Positions 20,435 to 27,907 of a DNA stretch of 64,000 nt are shown here, piece after piece; the stretch's first letter is position 1; each line of letters starts with the position of its first letter. The notes beneath the pieces are model-generated. The model saw nothing but the letters and a program-made list of their open reading frames with translations. It ran no database searches and had not been told where the DNA came from. The DNA comes from RPQJ01 sp963706535 (GTDB taxonomy: Bacteria; Pseudomonadota; Gammaproteobacteria; Steroidobacterales; Steroidobacteraceae), in contig CAVPMU010000017.1 in assembly GCA_963706535.1 (NCBI GenBank), forward strand, positions 1 through 64,000. The letters run 5' to 3'. The position numbers and the translations under genes are program-made.

Positions 20435-21103
20435 ATGACCGGCATCCCGCTGGACCTGCAGATCCTGAACGCGCTCGCGGCACTGCTGCTGTTGCTGTCG
20501 TTCGCCATGCTCTCGCAGCGGCGCATCGTCACGCTCGTCAACCTGCTCGCCTTCCAGGGCGGCCTGCTGTGCGCGGCCACGCTGCTGCTCGCGTGGCGCA
20601 CCGGCGAGAACCACCTGTACCTCTCCGCTCTGCTGACGCTCGCGCTCAAGGTCGTGTTCCTGCCGTGGCTGCTGCACCGGCTGATCCGGCGCCTCGGCGT
20701 CTACTGGGACACGGAGCCCGTGCTCAACATCCCGGGCACCATGCTGGTGGGGCTCCTGATCGTCGTGTTCTCCTTCGGGCTGGCGCAGCCGATCTCCGAG
20801 CTCGCGAGCACCGCGACCCGCAACGCGATCGGCATCGCGGTGGCGGTGATCCTGCTCGCCTTCCTCACCATGATCACGCGGCGCAAGGCCATGTCGCAGG
20901 TGGTCGGTTTTCTGTCGATGGAGAACGGACTGTTCTTCGGCGCCATGAGCGCGACCTACGGCATGCCGATGATCGTCGAGCTCGGCGTGGCGCTCGACGT
21001 GCTGGTCGCGATGCTGGTGCTCGGCGTGTTCTTCTTCCAGATCCGGGAGCAGTTCGACAGCCTCGACCTGCACCACCTCGAGTCGCTCAAGGAGGAGGAA
21101 TGA
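20435..21103 (+). CDS. hyfE: Hydrogenase-4 subunit E-like membrane subunit (NuoK-related)
   Basis: 222-residue protein with six or so hydrophobic helices, matching HyfE: ILNALAALLLLLSFAMLSQRRIVTLVNLLAFQGG at the start and a conserved acidic helix region SMENGLFFGAM. NuoK-type subunits place Glu residues in the membrane; E in SMENG is a candidate. Four bases separate it from hyfC and it overlaps hyfF by four bases, where its last codons form a strong AAGGAGGAGG ribosome-binding site for hyfF. Confidence 0.9.
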   Translation: MTGIPLDLQILNALAALLLLLSFAMLSQRRIVTLVNLLAFQGGLLCAATLLLAWRTGENHLYLSALLTLALKVVFLPWLLHRLIRRLGVYWDTEPVLNIPGTMLVGLLIVVFSFGLAQPISELASTATRNAIGIAVAVILLAFLTMITRRKAMSQVVGFLSMENGLFFGAMSATYGMPMIVELGVALDVLVAMLVLGVFFFQIREQFDSLDLHHLESLKEEE

Positions 21104-22563
21104 GCTTCGAGCTGATCGCGCTGCTCGCCTTCCCGCTGCTCGGCGCCGTGGGCCTCGGCGTGTGGGGCGCGCGCCGCCGGGCGCCCGACGCCAACGTGGC
21201 GTTCAGCCTCGCGACCTTCGTTGCGGCCTGCGTGCTCACGGCGCGCGTCATCGACGAGGGAACGCTGGTCGTGCTGCGCGAGCAGTTCCTCATCGATCCC
21301 TTCAACGTGTTCCTGGTGACGCTCACGGCCTTCGTCGGGCTCACGACCTCGATCTTCTCGCGACCCTACATGCGCGTGGAGCGCGAGCACGGCCGGGTGA
21401 GCCCGGCGCAGCTGCGCCTCTACCACAGCATGTACCAGCTCTTCATGGCGACGATGCTGGTCGCGCTCACGACCAACAACCTCGGGCTCATGTGGGTGGC
21501 GATGGAGGCGGCCACGCTCTCGACGGTGCTGCTCGTCACGCTCTATCGCACGCCCGCGAGCCTGGAGGCTGGCTGGAAGTACTTCATCCTCTGCGGCGTC
21601 GGCATCGCGCAGGCGCTGTTCGGCACGATCCTGCTGTACTTCGCGGCCGAGAAGGTGCTGGGCGCCGAGGGCGTGAGTGCACTGCTGTGGACCCACCTCA
21701 ATGCGGTGAAGGGCGAACTCGAACCCGCGGTGCTCGGCCTCGCATTCGTCTTCCTGCTGGTGGGCTATGGGACCAAGGTCGGCCTGGCGCCGCTGCACAA
21801 CTGGCTGCCGGACGCCCACGCCGAGGGCCCGACGCCGATCTCTGCCGTGCTCTCCGGCCTGCTGTTGAACGTCGCGATCTACGCGGTGGTGCGCTGCAAG
21901 GTGCTGGTCGAAGGCTCGCTCGAGTCCGACCTGCCGTCGCGGATGCTGATGGGCTTCGGGCTGCTGTCCGTGGTGCTGGCGGCGTTCTTCCTCTGGCGCC
22001 AGCGCGACATCAAGCGCCTGTTCGCCTATTCCTCCATCGAGCACATGGGCATCATCGCCTTCGCCTTCGGCATGGGCGGCCCGGTGGCGAACTTCGCCGC
22101 GCTGCTGCACATGACGGTGCACTCGCTCACCAAGTCCGCGATCTTCTTCGCCGTGGGTCACGCGGCGCAGAAGGCGGGTTCGCAGATGATGGACGACATC
22201 CGCGGCCTCATCACCATCAGCCCCACGATCGGCTGGGGCCTGATGCTCGGCTCGCTCGCCATCCTCGGCATGCCGCCCTTCGGCGTGTTCGCGAGCGAGT
22301 TCCTGATCCTGACCACGGCCATGAAGCAGGAACCGTGGGCGACCCCCATCCTGCTGATGGCGCTCGGCGTCGCGTTCGCGGCCATCTTCGGGCGTGTGCA
22401 GCCGATGGTGTTCGGCGAGACGACGGCGAAGCGCTTGCCACACCCTCCGGCGCTCCTGCCCGTCTTCACGCACCTGGCGCTGGTGCTGATGCTCGGCGTG
22501 TTCATCCCGCCGTACCTCGCCGACTGGTATCGCGCCGCCGCGCGCCTGATCGGAGGCGAGTGA
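21100..22563 (+). CDS. hyfF: Hydrogenase-4 subunit F-like antiporter subunit (NuoL/M/N family)
   Basis: 487-residue polytopic protein, second antiporter-like subunit of the complex. LVGYGTKVGLAPLHNWLPDAHAEGPTPISA carries the conserved Lys and the family signature; VAMEAATLS holds the conserved Glu, and AYSSIEHMGIIAFAFG is also typical. Start ATG 21100 follows an ideal ribosome-binding site inside the end of hyfE. HyfD has no counterpart in this cluster. Confidence 0.92.
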   Translation: MSFELIALLAFPLLGAVGLGVWGARRRAPDANVAFSLATFVAACVLTARVIDEGTLVVLREQFLIDPFNVFLVTLTAFVGLTTSIFSRPYMRVEREHGRVSPAQLRLYHSMYQLFMATMLVALTTNNLGLMWVAMEAATLSTVLLVTLYRTPASLEAGWKYFILCGVGIAQALFGTILLYFAAEKVLGAEGVSALLWTHLNAVKGELEPAVLGLAFVFLLVGYGTKVGLAPLHNWLPDAHAEGPTPISAVLSGLLLNVAIYAVVRCKVLVEGSLESDLPSRMLMGFGLLSVVLAAFFLWRQRDIKRLFAYSSIEHMGIIAFAFGMGGPVANFAALLHMTVHSLTKSAIFFAVGHAAQKAGSQMMDDIRGLITISPTIGWGLMLGSLAILGMPPFGVFASEFLILTTAMKQEPWATPILLMALGVAFAAIFGRVQPMVFGETTAKRLPHPPALLPVFTHLALVLMLGVFIPPYLADWYRAAARLIGGE

Positions 22564-22564
22564 G

Positions 22565-24103
22565 ATGCCGCTGCGCAGGTGGTACGAAGCCGCGACGACG
22601 ATTCCAGGCGCCCCGGGAGTCCACAGCCTGTCGGTGACCGCGAAGAGCTGGCGCGAGACCGCACTCGATGTCGCGGCGGCGGGTGGTCGCCTGGTGGCGA
22701 TGTGGGCGGCGGAGGGCGGATCGGACCGCCCGACGATGCACGCGGCCCTCGCAGCCGAGCCCGGCGTACTCGTGATGCGCCTCGAGTTGGGCGGCATGCA
22801 TCCGCGCTACCCGGGCCTGGAGGAGATCTTCCCGGCCGCGGCGCGCATGCAGCGGGCGGCCGCAGACATGAGCGGCGTGCTGGCGGTCGGCGGCGATCCG
22901 CGTCCCTGGCTCCGGCATGCCGCGTGGCCCGAGGACTTTCATCCGCTGAACGGGACAACGCCGCCATCCCGGCCCGCCGAGCGGGTCGCCGACGCCTACC
23001 CGTTCGTGCGGGTCGAAGGGGACGGTGTCCACGAGATCCCGGTCGGCCCGGTGCATGCGGGCATCATCGAGCCCGGGCATTTCCGCTTCTCGGTGGTCGG
23101 CGAAAAGGTGCTCAGGCTCGAGGAGCGCCTCGGCTACGTGCACAAGGGCATCGAGCGGCGCTTCACGGAGCTGCCCCTGCTCGAAGGCCACCGCCTGGCC
23201 GCAAGGGTCTCGGGTGATGCGGCCGTCGCCTTCTCCTGGGCCTGGTGCCAGGCGCTGGAGGGGCTCGCGGGCGCGGCCATTCCGCCGCGGGCCGCGTGGC
23301 TGCGCGCACTGGCGCTCGAACTCGAGCGTATCGCGAATCACCTCGGCGACCTCGGCGCCCTCGGCAACGATGCCGGTTTCGCCTTCGGCCTGAGCCAGTT
23401 CTCGCGGCTCAAGGAGGGACTGCTCAGGGCGAACGAGACGGCTTTCGGACAGCGTTACCTGCTCGATTTCATCACGCCGGGCGGTACGCGCGCAGACCTG
23501 AACGCCGGCGCGACCGAGGCGCTGGCTGCGTTCATCCGCAAGCTGACGGACGAGGCCAGGGAACTGCACGACATCTATGCCGAGCATGCCGGAGTGCGGG
23601 ACCGTTTCTCGGGCGCCGGTGCCGTCTCCCCGGAACTCGCGGCACGACTCGGCCTCACGGGTCTCGCCGGACGTGCGAGCGGCCAGGCCTTCGACCTGCG
23701 CGTCGACCTGCCCTGCGCGCCCTACGCCGAACTCATGCCGCGCAAGCACGGACGCCTCGACGGCGACGTGGCCGCCCGCGTGCACCTGCGCTTCGACGAG
23801 CTGTTCGAGTCCTGCCGGCTCGTGCTGCAGATCCTGCAGCGACTGCCGACGGGACCGCACCTCATGTCCGCCGAGGCGCCGGCGGATGGCGGCTTCGGCG
23901 TCGGGTTCATCGAGGGCTGGCGCGGGCCGGTGTTCATCGCCCTCACGGCGGGGCCCGGCGGTTCGATCCGTCGTTGCCACGCACACGATCCGTCGTGGCA
24001 GAACTGGCCGGTGCTCGAGCACGCGATCATCGGCAACATCGTGCCGGACTTCCCGCTCATCAATAAGTCGTTCAACCTCTCCTACAGCGGGCACGACCTC
24101 TAG
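22565..24103 (+). CDS. hyfG: HyfG-like large subunit lacking nickel ligands (Ehr type)
   Basis: 512-residue fusion of a NuoC-like part (about 1-150) and a NuoD/[NiFe]-large-subunit-like part (EIPVGPVHAGIIEPGHFRFS onward). True [NiFe] enzymes have a CxxC pair near RICGIC and another near the C-terminus (DPCxxC). Here the first site reads ARVSGDAAVAFSWAWC and the C-terminus reads DFPLINKSFNLSYSGHDL, with neither pair. It therefore cannot hold a NiFe centre. This matches the 'energy-converting hydrogenase-related' (Ehr) complexes described from comparative work, whose substrate is unknown. No Hyp maturation genes are nearby, consistent with this. Confidence 0.9.
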   Translation: MPLRRWYEAATTIPGAPGVHSLSVTAKSWRETALDVAAAGGRLVAMWAAEGGSDRPTMHAALAAEPGVLVMRLELGGMHPRYPGLEEIFPAAARMQRAAADMSGVLAVGGDPRPWLRHAAWPEDFHPLNGTTPPSRPAERVADAYPFVRVEGDGVHEIPVGPVHAGIIEPGHFRFSVVGEKVLRLEERLGYVHKGIERRFTELPLLEGHRLAARVSGDAAVAFSWAWCQALEGLAGAAIPPRAAWLRALALELERIANHLGDLGALGNDAGFAFGLSQFSRLKEGLLRANETAFGQRYLLDFITPGGTRADLNAGATEALAAFIRKLTDEARELHDIYAEHAGVRDRFSGAGAVSPELAARLGLTGLAGRASGQAFDLRVDLPCAPYAELMPRKHGRLDGDVAARVHLRFDELFESCRLVLQILQRLPTGPHLMSAEAPADGGFGVGFIEGWRGPVFIALTAGPGGSIRRCHAHDPSWQNWPVLEHAIIGNIVPDFPLINKSFNLSYSGHDL

Positions 24104-24105
24104 CC

Positions 24106-24627
24106 ATGTGGAAGACACTGCGCCAGATCGCCCGGGTGGGCATCGCGACGGAGCCGCCGCCTGGTACCGACGACGAGCTGCGACTGCGCGAGGCATTGCA
24201 GTCGCGGATCCTCGAAGTGATGGGTCGAGCGCTCTGCGTCCGCGCGGTGGACGCGGGCTCCTGCAACGGCTGCGAGCTCGAGATCCACGCGCTCAACAAC
24301 CCGGTCTACAACCTCGAGGGGCTCGGCATCCGGTTCGTCGCGAGCCCGCGGCACGCCGACCTGCTGCTCGTCACGGGACCGGTGTCTGCGAACATGGAGG
24401 TCGCGCTGCTCAGGACCTATGAGGCGACGCCGGATCCCAAGCTCGTCGTCGCCATCGGCGACTGCGGCTGCACGGGAGGCGTGTTCGGCGAGAGTTATGC
24501 GAGCCGCGGGCGGGTGTCGAACGTCATCCCGGTGGACGTCGCGGTCCCGGGCTGCCCGCCGAGCCCGTCGCGCATCATGACCGGGATCCTTACGGCGATT
24601 TCGTCACGGGGCGCGCGAGCGGGTTGA
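24106..24627 (+). CDS. hyfI: HyfI-like small iron-sulphur subunit (NuoB family)
   Basis: 173-residue NuoB-like subunit that should carry one 4Fe-4S cluster. The cysteines are all present: DAGSCNGCE, then GDCGCTGG, then VPGCPPSP. Last gene of the operon, two bases after hyfG. Its last 38 bases overlap the end of the convergent vapC gene. The ferredoxin-like subunits HyfA and HyfH are missing from the operon, so how electrons reach this cluster is not evident here. Confidence 0.93.
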   Translation: MWKTLRQIARVGIATEPPPGTDDELRLREALQSRILEVMGRALCVRAVDAGSCNGCELEIHALNNPVYNLEGLGIRFVASPRHADLLLVTGPVSANMEVALLRTYEATPDPKLVVAIGDCGCTGGVFGESYASRGRVSNVIPVDVAVPGCPPSPSRIMTGILTAISSRGARAG

Positions 24628-25042
24628 CCACGCGCAGTGCCGGAAACCTGCCGAAGTCGCGGTCGGCCGACCATAGTTCGGATACACCATGCTGCAGGCA
24701 AAGAGCCGCCACCCTTGCGTCGTGGGCCAGGCCGCCACGCACGCGTCCGAGCTCCAACAGCGGGCGCAGCTCCTCCCAGTAGCGCGACGCCTCGCCCAGG
24801 AACGTTACGGTTGGCGACTCGCGCCAGCACTCGACCTGTTCGAGCGCATCTGCCAGGGGCGTCGGCGGATCGTAGATGCGTGGATGCGTAACGATCGACA
24901 GGAACTCGTGGACACAGGGCCACGGGATGGCCCACGCGGCGCCTGATTCGGCCAGCGTGGCGACGCAGGCATCCGCCGGTCCGTGCCACTGCGAGTCCGC
25001 GCGATGGGCATACACCAGCAGGTTGGTGTCGACGGCGATCAT
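24590..25042 (-). CDS. vapC: PIN-domain ribonuclease toxin VapC
   Basis: 150-residue PIN-domain protein. The four acidic residues expected for the metal site are present: D5 (MIAVDTNLLVYA), E46 (HEFLS), D108 (AHDARVAALC) and D127 (WSADRDF). VapC toxins are RNases that cleave tRNA or rRNA and are held by VapB. The ATG overlaps the vapB stop (ATGA). The 3' end overlaps the hyfI 3' end on the opposite strand by 38 bp. Confidence 0.92.
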   Translation of the reverse strand: MIAVDTNLLVYAHRADSQWHGPADACVATLAESGAAWAIPWPCVHEFLSIVTHPRIYDPPTPLADALEQVECWRESPTVTFLGEASRYWEELRPLLELGRVRGGLAHDARVAALCLQHGVSELWSADRDFGRFPALRVVNPLARPVTKSP

Positions 25043-25290
25043 CCACCGCGCCCGCCGTAGGCAGTCTCGCGGATCGTCTCCCAGCCGCCTTCAGCCACCT
25101 CGGGACGCAACCCGCGTCCGTGGAACGTGTGACGGCGCAGGCGGAACGGCTGGCGCTTCGTTGCAGCCGACGACTCCAGGTATTGACGCAAGGCCGCTTC
25201 GACGACGGAGCGGAACGATTCCCCGCGACGTCCCGCGACAGCCTTGACCGCATTGAACAGGGCGTCACTGAGGTCGATAGTGGTTTTCAT
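25039..25290 (-). CDS. vapB: VapB-type ribbon-helix-helix antitoxin
   Basis: 83-residue antitoxin beginning MKTTIDLSDALFNAVKAVAGRRGESFRSVVEAALRQYL, a clear ribbon-helix-helix N-terminus that binds DNA; the C-terminal half should wrap the toxin. ATG at 25290 is preferred over an ATG at 25302 and further upstream starts because family members begin MKTT/MRTT. An inverted repeat overlaps the start and is a likely operator. Overlaps vapC by four bases. Confidence 0.9.
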   Translation of the reverse strand: MKTTIDLSDALFNAVKAVAGRRGESFRSVVEAALRQYLESSAATKRQPFRLRRHTFHGRGLRPEVAEGGWETIRETAYGGRGG

Positions 25291-25304
25291 ATGGGCACCC
25301 ATAT
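25289..25304. promoter_or_regulatory. Putative VapB operator
   Basis: ATATGGG-CA-CCCATAT: perfect 7-bp arms with a 2-base centre, overlapping the vapB start and adjoining an AT-rich stretch (TTTTATAT on the minus strand) that probably holds the -10. Position and symmetry fit autoregulation by the RHH antitoxin. Confidence 0.55.
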
Positions 25305-25418
25305 AAAATAGGCCATACACCCACAAGCCTAGGTCGTGGGCTGTTGCCGAGTCAATGTGGGAATTGAACGTAAACGCGAGGATGCGATTCGCGTGGCACG
25401 ATTCTGACGAGAGTGCGC

Positions 25419-25841
25419 ATGAACTCGATCGCCGACCAGATCAGTCGTTTCCTGGAGTCCCCCGCCTTCGGCGTGGTGGGCGCCTCGTTGCGCCGCCACA
25501 AGTACGGCAACAAGGTGCTGCGCTGCTACCAGCAGAACGGCCGGCGGGCGATCCCGGTCAATCCCCGCGAGCAGGTCATCGAGGGCGCGGCCTGCGTGGC
25601 GAGCGTCAGCGACCTTCCGGATGACCTGAAGAGCATCTCGGTCATCACGCCGCCCGCGATCACCGAACGCGTGGTCGAGGAAGCCGCGCGCAAGGGGATC
25701 GAGAACGTCTGGATGCAGCCCGGCGCCGAGAGCGAGCGAGCGATCGCGACCTGCGAGGCGGCCGGCATCAATGTCATCGCGGACGGCAGCTGCGTGCTGG
25801 TCGTGCTCGGTTATCGCGAACAGTCAATCAAGAATAGTTGA
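25419..25841 (+). CDS. CoA-binding (YccU-like) protein
   Basis: 140-residue single-domain Rossmann protein of the CoA_binding family (PF13380-like), small soluble proteins related to the CoA-binding domain of succinyl-CoA synthetase. The N-terminal AFGVVGASLRRHKYGNKVLR holds the nucleotide-binding loop; IPVNPREQVIEGAACVASVSDLP and VWMQPGAESE are typical of the family. ATG 25419 is chosen; a GTG two codons upstream is possible. The precise cellular role is unknown. It converges with xsc across 73 bp that show only a short tight palindrome (GTTGCC-TC-GGCAAC, 25845-25858). Confidence 0.85.
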   Translation: MNSIADQISRFLESPAFGVVGASLRRHKYGNKVLRCYQQNGRRAIPVNPREQVIEGAACVASVSDLPDDLKSISVITPPAITERVVEEAARKGIENVWMQPGAESERAIATCEAAGINVIADGSCVLVVLGYREQSIKNS

Positions 25842-25914
25842 ATAGTTGCCTCGGCAACATAGCTGCAGCAAGGGGCATTGATAATTTCCGCTGAAGCGCC
25901 CGGCAAGCACGCGC

Positions 25915-27675
25915 CTAGGTGTAGTCCCGATACTTCGCCAGATGGCGCACCGGTTTGGAGAGCGCATCACGCCGGAACGGATCGCCGAGTTCCTGCGTAA
26001 CCATCATCTCGAGCACGGTCGTCTTGCCTTCCGCCTGCGCCTGGACGGCGGCTCGCAGGGCAGGTCCGACGTCGGACAGCTTTTCGACCGTGACCCCCTC
26101 GCAGCCGAACGCCCGCGCGACGCCAGCCCAGCTCGGGCTCTCGAGGTTCACGGCCTGGAAGCGCCGCGAATAGAAGTCCACGTGGTTCTTCTTCTCAGCA
26201 CCCCACTGGCCGTTGTTGAAGACGACCACGGTTACGCCGATCTTCTCCCGCGCGCAGGTGAGCAACTCGTTCAGGCTGATGCCCCACGCGCCGTCGCCGA
26301 CGTAGGCAATGGCGGGCCGCTCAGGGCAGGCGACCTTGGCGCCACACGCCACCGGGAACGCGTATCCGCAGTTGCCGAAGCTCATCGCGGCGAACAGGGA
26401 GCGCGGTTCCTCGAAGCGCAGGTAGGAGTTCGAGACCGAGCAGATGTTGCCGATGTCGGTCGAGACCATGGCGTGCGCCGGCATGGCGCGCTCGAGTTCC
26501 CGCAGCATCTGCCGCGGATGCATGTACTTCGAGCCCGCCGCGACCTCGAGCGAGAACGGGTCCCGCTCGTGGGTCCATTCCGTGAGCTCCCGCTCCCAGG
26601 CGGCCTTCTCCGCGGTGATCAGCGCATGGCGCTTGCCCAGGTTGGCGGAGCAGGCCAGCTCGCGGCCGCGCAGGCGCTCGAGCAGGGCGGCCGCTGCCGC
26701 GCGCGCGTCGCCGTTGATGCCGACGCTGATGCTCTTCACCAGGCCGAGCATCTTTGCGTCCACGTCCACCTGGATGATCTTCGCGGCGCCCGGCCAGTAG
26801 TCCATGCCGTACTGGGGCAGCGTCCCGAACGGTCCGAGCCGCGTACCGAGTGCCAGCACCACGTCGGCCTGCGAGACGAGCTGCATCGCCGCCTTCGAGC
26901 CCTGGTAGCCGAGTGGCCCGCACCACAGCGCATGCGAGGCGGGGAACGAATCGTTGTGCAGGTAGCTGTTCGCGACCGGCGCGTGCAGCAGCTCTGCGAG
27001 CGCGATCGCCTCCGCGGTGCCACCTGACATGATCACGCCGCCACCGGCGACGATGACCGGGAACCGAGCCGCCGCCAGCAAGGCCGCTGCTTGATCCAGC
27101 GCCACGGGGTCGCCGGCGCCACGGCCAATGCGCATGGGGGGCGCGATGGCCGCCTGGATGTCGCCGTAGAAATAGTCGCGGGGGATGTTGAGCTGCGCCG
27201 GGCCCATCTCGAGCATCGCGCGATCGAAGCAGCGGCCGGCGATCTCGGCCATGCGCCGCGGATTGTTCACGTGGCCCTGGTACTTCGTGATCTTCGAGAA
27301 GATCGGCAGCTGCTCGGTCTCCTGGAAACCGCCGAGACCCATGGTCATCGAGCCGGTCTCGGGCGTGATGAACACGACCGGCGAATGGGCCCAGTAGGCC
27401 GCGGCGATGGCGGTCACGAAGTTCGTGATGCCCGGGCCGTTCTGCGCGATGCAGACACCGTGCTGGCCCGAGGCGCGGGCGTAGCCGTCCGCCATGTGGG
27501 CCGCACCCTGCTCGTGCGCCACCGCGATGAAGCGGATGCCCGCCGCCGGGAAGATATCGAGCGCATCCATGTAGGCCGAGCCCACGATGCCGAATACCTC
27601 CCGGACACCGTTAATGGCCAGGGTTTCGACGAGGGCTTCAGAAGGCGTCATGCGCTGCGGGCTCGGGGCGGTCAC
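25915..27675 (-). CDS. xsc: Sulfoacetaldehyde acetyltransferase (Xsc)
   Basis: 586-residue thiamine-diphosphate enzyme. Xsc converts sulfoacetaldehyde plus phosphate to acetyl phosphate and sulfite, the last step of taurine and isethionate breakdown. The N-terminal half is very close to Xsc: FGIVGSAYMDALDIFPAAGIR, E55 in HEQGAAHMADGYAR (cofactor activation), FQETEQLPIFSKITKYQGHV and NIPRDYFYG. The C-terminal half has GDGAWGISLNELLT with NNGQWGAEKKN, the ThDP-Mg motif. GTG at 27675 is the start, seven bases after AGGAG. The usual partner pta and the taurine genes are not adjacent. Other ThDP synthases (acetolactate synthase) are less likely. Confidence 0.88.
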   Translation of the reverse strand: MTAPSPQRMTPSEALVETLAINGVREVFGIVGSAYMDALDIFPAAGIRFIAVAHEQGAAHMADGYARASGQHGVCIAQNGPGITNFVTAIAAAYWAHSPVVFITPETGSMTMGLGGFQETEQLPIFSKITKYQGHVNNPRRMAEIAGRCFDRAMLEMGPAQLNIPRDYFYGDIQAAIAPPMRIGRGAGDPVALDQAAALLAAARFPVIVAGGGVIMSGGTAEAIALAELLHAPVANSYLHNDSFPASHALWCGPLGYQGSKAAMQLVSQADVVLALGTRLGPFGTLPQYGMDYWPGAAKIIQVDVDAKMLGLVKSISVGINGDARAAAAALLERLRGRELACSANLGKRHALITAEKAAWERELTEWTHERDPFSLEVAAGSKYMHPRQMLRELERAMPAHAMVSTDIGNICSVSNSYLRFEEPRSLFAAMSFGNCGYAFPVACGAKVACPERPAIAYVGDGAWGISLNELLTCAREKIGVTVVVFNNGQWGAEKKNHVDFYSRRFQAVNLESPSWAGVARAFGCEGVTVEKLSDVGPALRAAVQAQAEGKTTVLEMMVTQELGDPFRRDALSKPVRHLAKYRDYT

Positions 27676-27744
27676 GGCAGGGCTCCTGTGGCGGGTCGGC
27701 GATTATTGCCTGCGACCGGCCGTCCCGGCATCAGTGAACGGCGC

Positions 27745-27792
27745 GCACTTAAATGGCGCGTGAATGGAAGTGACGCACCATTATAGTGCGTC
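27745..27792. promoter_or_regulatory. Two NtrC-binding-site-like repeats upstream of glnA
   Basis: GCACT-TAAAT-GGCGC (27745-27759) and GCACC-ATTAT-AGTGC (27775-27789) fit the NtrC consensus GCACY-N5-RGTGC, with one mismatch in the first. The second extends to 7-bp arms (GACGCAC/GTGCGTC, 27772-27792). Their centres are 30 bp apart, about three helical turns on the same face, and lie roughly 130 and 100 bases before the expected start of transcription, as in enteric glnA. Confidence 0.7.
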
Positions 27793-27853
27793 CATGCGCC
27801 ATGTTTGACGGATCGGAGCGCCAATCTCCCACGACTTGCGCCACATAGGTGCG

Positions 27854-27870
27854 TTGGCATACAAAGTGCA
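27854..27870 (+). promoter_or_regulatory. Sigma-54 promoter of glnA
   Basis: TTGGCATACAAAGTGCA contains the invariant GG (27856-27857) and GC (27868-27869) exactly ten bases apart and matches TTGGCAC-N5-TTGC well. It lies about 40 bases upstream of the glnA ATG. A further NtrC-like repeat, TGCGCC-ACATA-GGTGCG (27837-27853), abuts it. Together with the two upstream sites this indicates nitrogen-regulated transcription of glnA by NtrC, encoded 3 kb downstream. Confidence 0.75.
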
Positions 27871-27907
27871 TTCTATTGGGTCCCAAGACCTCACTCCAGG
27901 AGCCGCC

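Noticed and set aside
22565..24627. A functional [NiFe] hydrogenase
   Set aside because: The large subunit lacks both nickel-binding CxxC pairs and no maturation genes are in the window.
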